From contig SKNE01000064.1 of the NCBI GenBank assembly GCA_007120675.1, positions 1-26,514 of the forward strand: a stretch of 26,514 bases of DNA, in the 5' to 3' direction. This document shows positions 16,149-23,130 of this stretch, piece after piece. The first letter of the stretch is position 1. The number at the start of each line of letters is the position of its first letter. The stretch comes from Bacteroidales bacterium (GTDB lineage: Bacteria; Bacteroidota; Bacteroidia; Bacteroidales; UBA7960). The notes under the pieces were generated by a model. The model saw only the letters and a program-made list of their open reading frames with translations, was not told the origin of the DNA and ran no database searches. The position numbers and the translations under genes are program-made.

Positions 16149-16334
16149 CCTCTTGTCTTTAAGTTAAAAATCACCGAAACAATCCCAGTCCAGCTACTGT
16201 CTGCGGCCACAACGTGGCCGCTGGTCTGAAGAAAATCCCGGAATAGGGTTATTTTAGAAGCGAAGGTATGAAAAATGGCCGACACGCCAAAATGGCTTGA
16301 CCGATTCCTGCTGCGGGCTCACAGGGTGGCAGCC

Positions 16335-16509
16335 GGGCCCGGGGGTGCTTCCCCGCCCGTGCTTGTGCCTGGCGCCTTGCCTGGCGTGCACAGGGCCCGG
16401 GGGTGCTTCCCCGCCCGTGCTTGTGCCTGTCGCCTTGCCTGGCGTGCACAGGGCCCAGGGGCTTTTTCCCCGCCTGCGTTTGTGCCTGGCGCCTTGCCTG
16501 GCGTGTAAA
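16335..16509. repeat. Three tandem copies of a 58-bp GC-rich unit
   Basis: Copies start at 16335, 16393 and 16451. Copies 1 and 2 are identical apart from one base (CTGG to CTGT at 16430); copy 3 is more diverged, chiefly in its first 30 bases, and is one base longer. Each unit begins GGGCCC and contains GTGCCTG and GCCTTGCCTGGCGTG. The copies abut with no spacer, so this is a minisatellite-like array and not CRISPR. Since 58 is not a multiple of 3, no repeated peptide would stay in frame. Confidence 0.9.
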
Positions 16510-16563
16510 TGGCATGGGGGCCATTTGTTTCAAAAAAACTGTGGGTGTTATTGGAAAAATATG

Positions 16564-16571
16564 TATCTTTG
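16564..16571 (+). promoter_or_regulatory. -7 box of the rpmG-DUF4295 transcript
   Basis: TATCTTTG matches TAnnTTTG exactly and lies in an AT-rich stretch just after the GC-rich repeat array. The -33 position is weak (TGTG or TGGG about 19-21 bases upstream). Transcription near 16578 would give a leader of about 24 bases to the rpmG ATG. Confidence 0.55.
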
Positions 16572-16601
16572 CGCTCCTGAAAATAAATAAAGCACATCAT
16601 C

Positions 16602-16790
16602 ATGGCAAAGAAAACAAAAGAGGCGCGTCATCAAGTGATCCTCGAGTGCACGGAGCACAAGGATAGCGGGATGCCGGGGACATCCAGGTATATCAGCATG
16701 AAGAACAAAAAGAATACGCCAGATCGCCTGGAGGTGAAAAAATACAACCCCATCCTGCGCAGAATGACCATCCACAAGGAAATCAAATAA
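16602..16790 (+). CDS. rpmG: 50S ribosomal protein bL33
   Basis: The 62-residue protein (MAKKTKEARHQVILECTEHK..., ending NPILRRMTIHKEIK) matches the Bacteroidota form of large-subunit protein bL33, including ECTEHKDSGMPGTSRY and KKNTPDRLEVKKYNPIL. It has a single cysteine (residue 16) and not the two CxxC pairs of zinc-binding bL33, so it is the zinc-independent C-minus form. It is the first gene of the cluster here, directly behind a -7 box; its usual upstream partner rpmB is missing. It is followed 12 bases later by the DUF4295 gene. Confidence 0.97.
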   Translation: MAKKTKEARHQVILECTEHKDSGMPGTSRYISMKNKKNTPDRLEVKKYNPILRRMTIHKEIK

Positions 16791-16802
16791 AGACCGGAAA
16801 TT

Positions 16803-16961
16803 ATGGCTAAGAAAGTAGTTGCATCATTAAAAACTGGCGGTGGCAAAGGCTTTGCCAAAGTGATCCGCATGCAGAAGTCTGAGAAGACAGGCGCCTATTC
16901 CTTTGAGGAAGACATTGTGGCGGCCGATAAGGTGAAAGAGTATTTCGCCCAGAAGAAGTAA
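16803..16961 (+). CDS. DUF4295 small basic protein, probable ribosome-associated
   Basis: This gene codes for 52 residues, MAKKVVASLKTGGGKGFAKV then IRMQKSEKTGAYSFEEDIV and a lysine-rich end (FAQKK). It is the conserved DUF4295 protein found between rpmG and ftsY in Bacteroidota. Position and basic composition point to a ribosomal role; I recall that a Bacteroidota-specific large-subunit protein called bL38 may be this family, but I cannot verify that here. It is 12 bases behind rpmG, so the two are surely co-transcribed, and a strong terminator follows 56 bases after its stop. Confidence 0.92.
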   Translation: MAKKVVASLKTGGGKGFAKVIRMQKSEKTGAYSFEEDIVAADKVKEYFAQKK

Positions 16962-17017
16962 AGCTGGCTTCCGGACATTGGTTCTCCATTCCGGAACCGG
17001 TAAAGCCGGAACCATTG

Positions 17018-17061
17018 ATCAGATCTGCTACCGTCGCAGGGTTCAGGTCTGATTTTTTTTT
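17018..17061 (+). terminator. Intrinsic terminator after the DUF4295 gene
   Basis: ATCAGATCTG (17018-17027) pairs with CAGGTCTGAT (17044-17053), 10 bp with one G-T pair, and is directly followed by nine T residues (17053-17061, the first T shared with the stem). A weaker stem, GGTTC / GAACC, lies upstream at about 16979-16998. The terminator separates the ribosomal genes from ftsY, which starts 21 bases later. Confidence 0.85.
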
Positions 17062-17081
17062 ACCCCTTATTCAATTATTTC

Positions 17082-18035
17082 ATGGGACTGTTTGATCTGT
17101 TCTCCCGCAACAAGGAAGAAAAGCTTGACAAGGGCCTGTCAAAGACCAGGACCAGTTTCTTCTCCCGCTTGTCAAAAGCGGTGGCTGGACGAAGTACCGT
17201 GGATGCCCATGTGCTTGATGAGCTGGAAGAGATTCTGATCAGCTCCGATGTGGGTGTGGCCACCACCATCAAGATCATTGAGCGCATTGAGGAGCGTGTT
17301 GCCCGTGATAAGTACCTTGGCACGGAGGAACTCAACCATATTTTGCGGGAAGAGGTCACCGCTTTGCTGGCAGAAAACACCGCCAGCGGCTTTTCGGAGA
17401 TCCTGCCCGGGAAAGGCCAGGAGGCCTACGTGATCCTGGTTGTGGGAGTAAACGGGGTGGGCAAGACCACCACCATTGGAAAGCTGGCCCACCAGTTCAA
17501 ACAAGCCGGCAAGAAGGTGGTTTTGGGTGCTGCCGACACTTTCAGGGCTGCTGCCGTTGACCAGTTGAGCATTTGGTCGGAGCGGGCCGGTGTACCCCTG
17601 GTCAGCCAGGGGATGGGGGCAGACCCCGCATCGGTGGCCTATGAGACGCTGGAGTATGCAAGGAAAAATGGCTGTGACGTAGCGATCCTGGATACTGCCG
17701 GCAGGTTGCACAACAAGGTGAACCTGATGAATGAGCTGGGCAAGATCCGCCGGGTCATGCAAAAGGTGATACCCGATGCACCCCATGAGGTGCTCCTGAT
17801 ACTGGACGGATCCACCGGGCAGAATGCGTTTGAGCAGGCCAAACAGTTTACCTCGGTGACAGATGTAAATGCCCTGGCCATTACCAAGCTGGACGGGACA
17901 GCCAAGGGCGGCGTAGTGATCGGGGTCAGCGACCAGTTCAGTGTCCCGGTGAAGTACATCGGACTGGGTGAAAAGATCGATGACCTGCAGATATTTGACA
18001 GGGAAGCCTTTGTGGAAAGCCTTTTCCATTCCTGA
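17082..18035 (+). CDS. ftsY: Signal recognition particle receptor FtsY
   Basis: FtsY is the membrane-associated GTPase that docks SRP-ribosome complexes at the inner membrane. The 317-residue protein has the amphipathic N-terminal MGLFDLFSRNK, a helical N domain (to about 110), and a G domain with P-loop GVNGVGKTTTIGKLA (122-136), the DTFRAAAVDQL motif (152-162), DTAGRLHNKVNLMNEL (204-219) and TKLDGTAKGG (268-277). The acidic A domain of E. coli FtsY is absent, as usual in this phylum. It starts 21 bases after a strong terminator, so it needs read-through or its own promoter, for which I see no convincing box. rimO follows after 17 bases. Confidence 0.97.
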   Translation: MGLFDLFSRNKEEKLDKGLSKTRTSFFSRLSKAVAGRSTVDAHVLDELEEILISSDVGVATTIKIIERIEERVARDKYLGTEELNHILREEVTALLAENTASGFSEILPGKGQEAYVILVVGVNGVGKTTTIGKLAHQFKQAGKKVVLGAADTFRAAAVDQLSIWSERAGVPLVSQGMGADPASVAYETLEYARKNGCDVAILDTAGRLHNKVNLMNELGKIRRVMQKVIPDAPHEVLLILDGSTGQNAFEQAKQFTSVTDVNALAITKLDGTAKGGVVIGVSDQFSVPVKYIGLGEKIDDLQIFDREAFVESLFHS

Positions 18036-18052
18036 AAAACCAAGGTGTTAGC

Positions 18053-19345
18053 GTGAAAAAAACCACCATCAGGCTCATCAGCCTGGGCTGTTCAAAGAAC
18101 CTTGTTGACTCGGAAAAAATCCTGGGGCAGCTGCCTGCCGGACGCTTTCGTATTGTGGATGGGGAGAGCCCTTCGGCCGATCTGGCCATTGTCAACACCT
18201 GTGGATTCATACACGACGCCAGGGAGGAAAGCATCGACACCATCCTTGAGCTGGTTGAGGCCCGCAGGAAGGGATTGATTGGCCAGGTGGTGGTGACCGG
18301 CTGCCTGTCACAGCGCTACATGGACGAGCTCAAAGAGGAGATACCGGAGGTGGCAGCCTGGTTTGGTGCCCGTGAGCCCGACGAGCTGCTGAACTATCTC
18401 CAGGTTCGGTACCGGAAAGAGATGCTGCAGAGAAGGCTCAGCACCCCATCCCATTATGCTTACCTGAAAGTATCCGAAGGGTGTGACCGGAGCTGTTCCT
18501 TTTGCGCCATTCCAATGATCCGCGGGCCCCATGTTTCACAAACGCCCGGCCTGCTGGTGAAGGAAGCGGGCATGCTGGCCGCCAAAGGGGTCAGGGAGCT
18601 GTTGCTGGTGGCCCAGGATTTGAGTTATTATGGGATTGACTTGCAGTCCAGGTCCATGCTTCACGAACTTTTGCAGGCATTGTGTGCCGTGGAGGGGATC
18701 CGGTGGATACGCCTTCATTATGCCTACCCCCACCTGTTTCCGGAAGGGGTGATCGACCTGATGGCTTCAGAAGAGAAAATCTGCTCCTACCTGGATATTC
18801 CTCTGCAACATATCAACGACGACATACTGCGCTCCATGCGGCGGGGACATAGCAGAAGGGGCAGCATTGCCCTGCTGGAAAAGATCCGCAGGAAAGTGCC
18901 CGGCATTGCCTTGCGAACGACACTCATGGTGGGGTATCCCGGCGAATCGGACCAGGCTTTCAGGGAGCTGTACGATTTTGTGGGGGATTTCCGATTTGAT
19001 CGCCTGGGGGTGTTCACCTACTCGCCCGAGGAGGGCACCAGGGCCCATCCGCTGGGTGATCCGGTCCCCGCTCACATAAAACAGGAGCGCATGGAGGCCA
19101 TCATGGACCTGCAGGCGCAGATATCACTGGAGAAGAACCAGTCGATGATAGGAAAAAGCCTGGAGGTGGTGATTGACCGCCAGGAGGGACAGTATTTCGT
19201 TGGCCGCACCCAGTACGACTCTCCTGAGGTGGACAATGAAGTCCTGGTCCGGTCCGATACCCCCTTGCCACCCGCTTCTTTTGTGCAGGTCACCATTGAG
19301 GGCGCCGAAGCCTTCGATCTGTATGCGCGTCACGGATCCGCCTGA
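18053..19345 (+). CDS. rimO: Ribosomal protein uS12 methylthiotransferase RimO
   Basis: RimO adds a methylthio group to the conserved aspartate (Asp88, E. coli numbering) of ribosomal protein uS12 with two iron-sulfur clusters. The 430-residue protein has the N-terminal methylthiotransferase domain with cluster cysteines C13 (LISLGCSKNLVDSE), C50 (VNTCGFIHDAREES) and C84 (VVTGCLSQRY), the radical SAM motif C144-x3-C148-x2-C151 in SEGCDRSCSFCAIP, and a C-terminal TRAM domain (about 365-430). It starts with GTG; no in-frame ATG nearby would keep the SLGC motif at its usual place. The 17-base gap behind ftsY implies one transcript, the common order in Bacteroidota. Confidence 0.97.
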   Translation: MKKTTIRLISLGCSKNLVDSEKILGQLPAGRFRIVDGESPSADLAIVNTCGFIHDAREESIDTILELVEARRKGLIGQVVVTGCLSQRYMDELKEEIPEVAAWFGAREPDELLNYLQVRYRKEMLQRRLSTPSHYAYLKVSEGCDRSCSFCAIPMIRGPHVSQTPGLLVKEAGMLAAKGVRELLLVAQDLSYYGIDLQSRSMLHELLQALCAVEGIRWIRLHYAYPHLFPEGVIDLMASEEKICSYLDIPLQHINDDILRSMRRGHSRRGSIALLEKIRRKVPGIALRTTLMVGYPGESDQAFRELYDFVGDFRFDRLGVFTYSPEEGTRAHPLGDPVPAHIKQERMEAIMDLQAQISLEKNQSMIGKSLEVVIDRQEGQYFVGRTQYDSPEVDNEVLVRSDTPLPPASFVQVTIEGAEAFDLYARHGSA

Positions 19346-19388
19346 TGCTCCGCCTTTGCTGCGCTGTGAGGAAAGGGGTGGATGACGC

Positions 19389-22022
19389 TTACTCCTGCAT
19401 CAGCAGTGCATTAAAAATCAGCTTAAGGGATACCGGCGTAGAGCCCCTGAAATTGGGCGCAAAGGAGAATAGCACGGCCTGTCCCTCTCCCCGTTGCAGC
19501 CAGACGATGGCCGGCTGCCGCTCGATGAGCTCCTGGTTCTCAGCGTAACCACTCAATAGCAATTCTTCCTTTTCAGGGAATAGCCCGATGACCCGCCTGT
19601 CCATGCCAAACTGTGGGATGGAGGTGCTGAATACGGGGGCGCTGCGGTGGAATACCCCAATCTCGGCGGGCATGCCATAGGTGAGGGGGTGGTCCTGGAT
19701 CAACCTGACCCTTAAGAGGCTGCCGGGACAATAGAAGCCCCGGTTGCCCAGGCTGGATGAGATGTCCTGCACGGGGAAACGGAAGCTTTCTTCTCCATCA
19801 CCGGGATCCATCAGGCCAAAAAACAGTTCGGCCGATCGTGCCCATGAGAGGATCGTGCCACCCTGGGCCATGAAACGGAGAACGTTCTGCCAGCCCTCCT
19901 TTTCCATCCCCTTGATATAGTCCGGGTGATAGAAAGGGATGAACACCTCGCCGCCCCGCCGGCCGTGACCGTGATAGATCTGGTCTTTTGTGGCGTCGGG
20001 GAAGACAATGACGTCGAAGCGGCGGGACAGGTCTGCCTGACGGAAATCCTCCGGCTTCAGCACGCTGTAGCTTATTCCGTAAGTGTCGAACAGAAAGCGG
20101 GTCCAGCCTGCATCCATATCGTGGAAGTTGGTTTCGCACAGGGCGATGCGCGGCATGCGAACGACCGTGCTGGGCGTCTCCAATGGCTGGTCGAGCACGA
20201 TGGGTGAACTGTTCAGTGCATCAACAATCCCTTCCAGCTGGGGGCGGCTGCTCCTGTTCACCTCCATCAAAAAGCTGCCCCGTGGAATGCTTTCTCCGTG
20301 CCACCTGGTTTCCTGTTGTGTCCTTCTCACTTCCAGGCCTTTTCCCATGGCCATGAATGCTGCCCTGTAGCTGTCATTGTGGTTGGCAGAGAACAGCAGC
20401 CAGGTGGCATCGCCGGCGATGCCGCGGGGGATATGGATATCAGCGGCCCTGACCGCACTAAAGGGCAGCTGCTCGGGCGGATAATGGGTCTTCACTTCCA
20501 GGCTGTGCAGCCCCCTGTGCAATGGCAGTGACCAGGAGGTGATATCGTAGGGTCTGATGATCTCCCCGCCGGGGGTATAGCGGCGTACGGGGAAACGCTG
20601 GCTCTCCATCACCTCTTTGATGAAGGCGCGGAAAGGCTGGGCCAGTGGAATGATGAAGTCGCCGGCAAGGATCTGCCTGCCTTCCACCACCGCGGGGGCA
20701 TCCATACGGTAGAGGTTGATGCCGTGCCGTTCCAGGAGCTGGAGCAGGGCAACCAGCTCGCCGCTGTCATGCTGCTTAGCCGGCAGGATATAGTAGAAGG
20801 GGGGCTCATTCAGCCCTTTTTGTATTTCGCGCCGGCACATCTCATTGCGGAAGCCGAGGATGTCCGTGCGATGAAGTGCCGCTGTGCGTACCAGGGAGTA
20901 GACCGACTCCAGCTCGTAAGTGACCAGGTCTCCCAGGGTCCACCACCCACCTGGCCAGGGTGCAGGGAAGTTGATGCTCTTTTTGTAATCGGACAGTCCC
21001 TTTCCCCATACCTGCAGCTCGTTGGCCTCAATGTATATGGGGGTGGCCAGCTGCACACTGGCCGCTTCGGTGAGCAGGCTGATCACGTTTTTCCAGGCGC
21101 TGGTCTGCGTGGATCCCGGCCAGTAGTCATCAAAGAGGTAGTGCTGGCTAATCCCCTTCAGGCCGCTTGCCGTCATATCACGTGCCATGTTAGAGCCAAA
21201 GACCCAGGTCCAGTTCCACACCAGCTCATCAATGTTCAGGGCGATGGGGTCGTGGTTAGGTGGAACGAAATAGCGGGGTCCCGTGCTGCCCATCTGGTGC
21301 TTTTCCACCAGCACGTGGGGGAACCAGTCCAGGTTGTAAATGTCGGCCACCATCTGGTTGTCGGTCTGGGTAAGGGTGATGAAGTCCCTGTTGATGTTAT
21401 GTCCCACATACTTGTGATAAACCCCCGGCAGGGAGCTGCCTTCGTAGGGGGTCCCCAGGTACCTGTTATAATGCTCCACGATCATGTTCATGCCGTCGGG
21501 GTTGTGCGAGGGTACCATCATGAACACCACCTCATCCAGGTGGCGGGGATCGCTGTCGGTACCCGTGATCAGGTTGTAAGCCATCAGGGGCGCGGCCTGG
21601 GAAGGGGCTACTTCGGTGGAGTGCATGGACAGGGTCACCAGCACAAAACTGCGGCCCTCCTCTATGAGGGCCTCCAGCTCGCCGGACGGTATGTCGCCAT
21701 CCAGCGCCAGGCGGCGGTTGATCTCACGCAGGCGATCCAGGTTGGCGATGTTTTCGGCCGAGGAAACAAAGGTGATGTACATGGGCCTGCCCATGGGTGA
21801 GCTGCCCTGCTGGATCATATGCACCATGTCAGATTCCTGCTGGAGCTGTTCCAGGTAGGCTATCAGGTCTTCGTAGAGGAACATCCTGCGGTCTTCTCCC
21901 GGCATGAAGCCGAAGAAATCTTCCGGGTGGGTCAGTTCACCGTGGTGATCGGCACGGCCTTGGTTGGCTGGCAGGAAAAAGAGGACAGCAAGCAGCAGGG
22001 GGAGGAGGTAGTGTTGTTTCAT
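19389..22022 (-). CDS. Secreted M14-type zinc carboxypeptidase-like protein
   Basis: This 877-residue protein has a signal peptide (MKQHYLLPLLLAVLFFLPAN, cleavage near QGRA-D) and an M14 peptidase domain in its first 400 residues. The zinc ligands are likely H134 and E137 (LSMHSTEVAPSQ) with a third histidine near H242 (VLVEKHQMGSTGPRYF). HNPDGMN (173-179) and GHNINRDF (207-214) match the usual substrate-binding Asn/Arg region, and SLLTEAAS carries a candidate catalytic Glu. The remaining C-terminal half (about 480-877) has no domain I can name with certainty, though FDVIVFPDATKDQIYHG and FMAQGGTILSWA suggest a glutamine-amidotransferase-like fold found in related large M14 proteins. It acts outside the cytoplasm; the substrate may be peptides or peptidoglycan. 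Long leader with a hairpin upstream. Confidence 0.88.
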   Translation of the reverse strand: MKQHYLLPLLLAVLFFLPANQGRADHHGELTHPEDFFGFMPGEDRRMFLYEDLIAYLEQLQQESDMVHMIQQGSSPMGRPMYITFVSSAENIANLDRLREINRRLALDGDIPSGELEALIEEGRSFVLVTLSMHSTEVAPSQAAPLMAYNLITGTDSDPRHLDEVVFMMVPSHNPDGMNMIVEHYNRYLGTPYEGSSLPGVYHKYVGHNINRDFITLTQTDNQMVADIYNLDWFPHVLVEKHQMGSTGPRYFVPPNHDPIALNIDELVWNWTWVFGSNMARDMTASGLKGISQHYLFDDYWPGSTQTSAWKNVISLLTEAASVQLATPIYIEANELQVWGKGLSDYKKSINFPAPWPGGWWTLGDLVTYELESVYSLVRTAALHRTDILGFRNEMCRREIQKGLNEPPFYYILPAKQHDSGELVALLQLLERHGINLYRMDAPAVVEGRQILAGDFIIPLAQPFRAFIKEVMESQRFPVRRYTPGGEIIRPYDITSWSLPLHRGLHSLEVKTHYPPEQLPFSAVRAADIHIPRGIAGDATWLLFSANHNDSYRAAFMAMGKGLEVRRTQQETRWHGESIPRGSFLMEVNRSSRPQLEGIVDALNSSPIVLDQPLETPSTVVRMPRIALCETNFHDMDAGWTRFLFDTYGISYSVLKPEDFRQADLSRRFDVIVFPDATKDQIYHGHGRRGGEVFIPFYHPDYIKGMEKEGWQNVLRFMAQGGTILSWARSAELFFGLMDPGDGEESFRFPVQDISSSLGNRGFYCPGSLLRVRLIQDHPLTYGMPAEIGVFHRSAPVFSTSIPQFGMDRRVIGLFPEKEELLLSGYAENQELIERQPAIVWLQRGEGQAVLFSFAPNFRGSTPVSLKLIFNALLMQE

Positions 22023-22066
22023 TTGTTTGTGGTTTATTCATTCAGTGAGATGAGATCCGTCAATTC

Positions 22067-22100
22067 ATGACCGCCTTGCCCTTCGGCCCGGAGCGGTCAT
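22067..22100 (-). promoter_or_regulatory. Hairpin in the leader of the M14 peptidase gene
   Basis: Perfect 8-bp arms ATGACCGC (22067-22074) and GCGGTCAT (22093-22100) with inner pairing GCC / GGC make a stable stem in the predicted 5' leader, about 45-78 bases before the start codon. No T-run follows on the minus strand, so it is not an intrinsic terminator; mRNA stability or regulation is possible. Confidence 0.45.
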
Positions 22101-22119
22101 ATGGCTGGTTGCACCGGGG

Positions 22120-22127
22120 TAAATATA
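22120..22127 (-). promoter_or_regulatory. -7-like box of the M14 peptidase gene
   Basis: On the minus strand TATATTTA matches TAnnTTTG except the last base, the same variant as upstream of the USP gene. It lies a few bases after the end of the DUF2279 gene and would give a leader of about 90 bases. No -33 element is clear. Confidence 0.4.
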
Positions 22128-22134
22128 CAAAAAA

Positions 22135-23130
22135 TCAAAAGGCAGCCAGGTGAAAGATCCAGCCATCCACCCGGTTGTACTGTATTCCTGGCAGGGGAAT
22201 TTTAACAAAGTTCAGGCCTTTGAGTATGCCGCTCAGCAGGGGACTGTCTGTCTGAATCCTGGTAAGGTCCACATCGGCCGATAAGTACCATTGTCTGTGA
22301 CGCACCAGCACCGGTAACTCCTGCCCGTTGATCTTCTCCGGATTATGGCTGGCTCCTAGCATGCCGCTTGCCCCGTGGCCAATGGCCAGGTTCAGCCATG
22401 GAGGTGCCCAGCTGGCACGATCAAAGAGGGCGTTCAGGTTGAATGAGAGCCACATGGTCATGCCGTTGTAATCTTTCAAAAGCCTCTCCGGCAGCTTGTC
22501 GCCCAGGAGTCCGGGCCGGAAGGCGTGCAGCGAATTGCTGCGGTAGGAATACTTGAGGTGGATTTTTTGTTCTTCCCAGGCCAGCTCCTGGCCCAGGAAG
22601 AGTGCAGTGCCAAGGATGTTGGCTGCCATGTCGCTGGGGGAGAAGCCCCACTGGGTGGAAAATCCGTCGAGCACCTCCACTGCTGTCAGCAGGGCGGTGC
22701 CCGATATGGCCCCGTAGAAGGCCGCCTCTTTGCGCCGGGCCCCGGCGGCACGGAAGCTCCAGGCGCCGATGCGCGACAGGTGGTAGGTGGCGGCCAGGTG
22801 TCCCAGTTTATCCATCTGCTTCCAGTGGCCGAGGTCATCCTGGAAATGGAAGGATGAGCGGGGATAGTCCTGGTACCAGAGCCTGTCAAGGCCTGCAATG
22901 ACAAGGGAGTAGGCCCCGGTGTGCGCCAGGGCGACCTTGCGCACGCTCCACCTGTGCTGATTGTTCCCGGACTCCCCTTCTTCCATGCCCCGGTTCCGTC
23001 CGGCCGTATCCTCAACCCACCGTTCCCGTGATTCGCTCATGCCACTCCCCGGATCGAAGGCGTTCGCTTTGTAAGCCAGGAAGGCGGGAAGCAAGGAACA
23101 AAGAAAGAAAACCAGGAAAAGGCGTGTCAT
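22135..23130 (-). CDS. DUF2279 family envelope protein
   Basis: This 331-residue protein has a signal peptide (MTRLFLVFFLCSLLPAFLAY, cleavage near KANA-F) and a DUF2279 (YfiM-like) domain at about 75-195: DRLWYQDYPRSSFHFQDDLG, HWKQMDKLGHLAATYHLSR, VEVLDGFSTQWGFSPSDMAANILG. The function of the family is unknown; it is periplasmic or outer-membrane associated. The C-terminal 130 residues have beta-strand character with aromatic residues (MTMWLSFNLNALF, RHRQWYLSADVDLTRI) and end in WIFHLAAF, so an outer-membrane location is plausible. Its start overlaps the stop of the phosphohexomutase gene by 4 bases (ATGA), which implies translational coupling. Confidence 0.85.
   Translation of the reverse strand: MTRLFLVFFLCSLLPAFLAYKANAFDPGSGMSESRERWVEDTAGRNRGMEEGESGNNQHRWSVRKVALAHTGAYSLVIAGLDRLWYQDYPRSSFHFQDDLGHWKQMDKLGHLAATYHLSRIGAWSFRAAGARRKEAAFYGAISGTALLTAVEVLDGFSTQWGFSPSDMAANILGTALFLGQELAWEEQKIHLKYSYRSNSLHAFRPGLLGDKLPERLLKDYNGMTMWLSFNLNALFDRASWAPPWLNLAIGHGASGMLGASHNPEKINGQELPVLVRHRQWYLSADVDLTRIQTDSPLLSGILKGLNFVKIPLPGIQYNRVDGWIFHLAAF

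Larger units (their letters stand above)
16149..16601. other. 453-base intergenic region between SlyD-like gene and rpmG
   Basis: No gene is supported here. The region holds a perfect 8-bp hairpin GCGGCCAC / GTGGCCGC (16203-16221, loop AAC) about 55 bases upstream of the SlyD-like start, three 58-bp tandem repeats (16335-16509), and an AT-rich stretch with the rpmG promoter. Several reading frames are open across the repeats on both strands, but this follows from high GC and repetition. The gene for ribosomal protein bL28 (rpmB), which normally precedes rpmG in this phylum, is not here. Confidence 0.7.

Noticed and set aside
16335..16509. CRISPR array
   Set aside because: The units abut directly with no unique spacers, and no cas gene is present.
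16249..16603. Open reading frames on both strands across the 58-bp repeats
   Set aside because: They arise from high GC and lack of stops in the repeat; several overlapping frames are open at once, the unit length is not a multiple of 3, and the peptides are Arg/Ala/Pro-rich with no family resemblance.
19346..19388. Terminator between convergent rimO and the M14 peptidase gene
   Set aside because: The 43-base gap shows no convincing stem or T-run on either strand.
20724..21800. 358-residue plus-strand frame opposite the M14 peptidase gene
   Set aside because: The minus-strand gene has a signal peptide and zinc-site motifs; the opposite frame is a shadow of GC-rich codon use.
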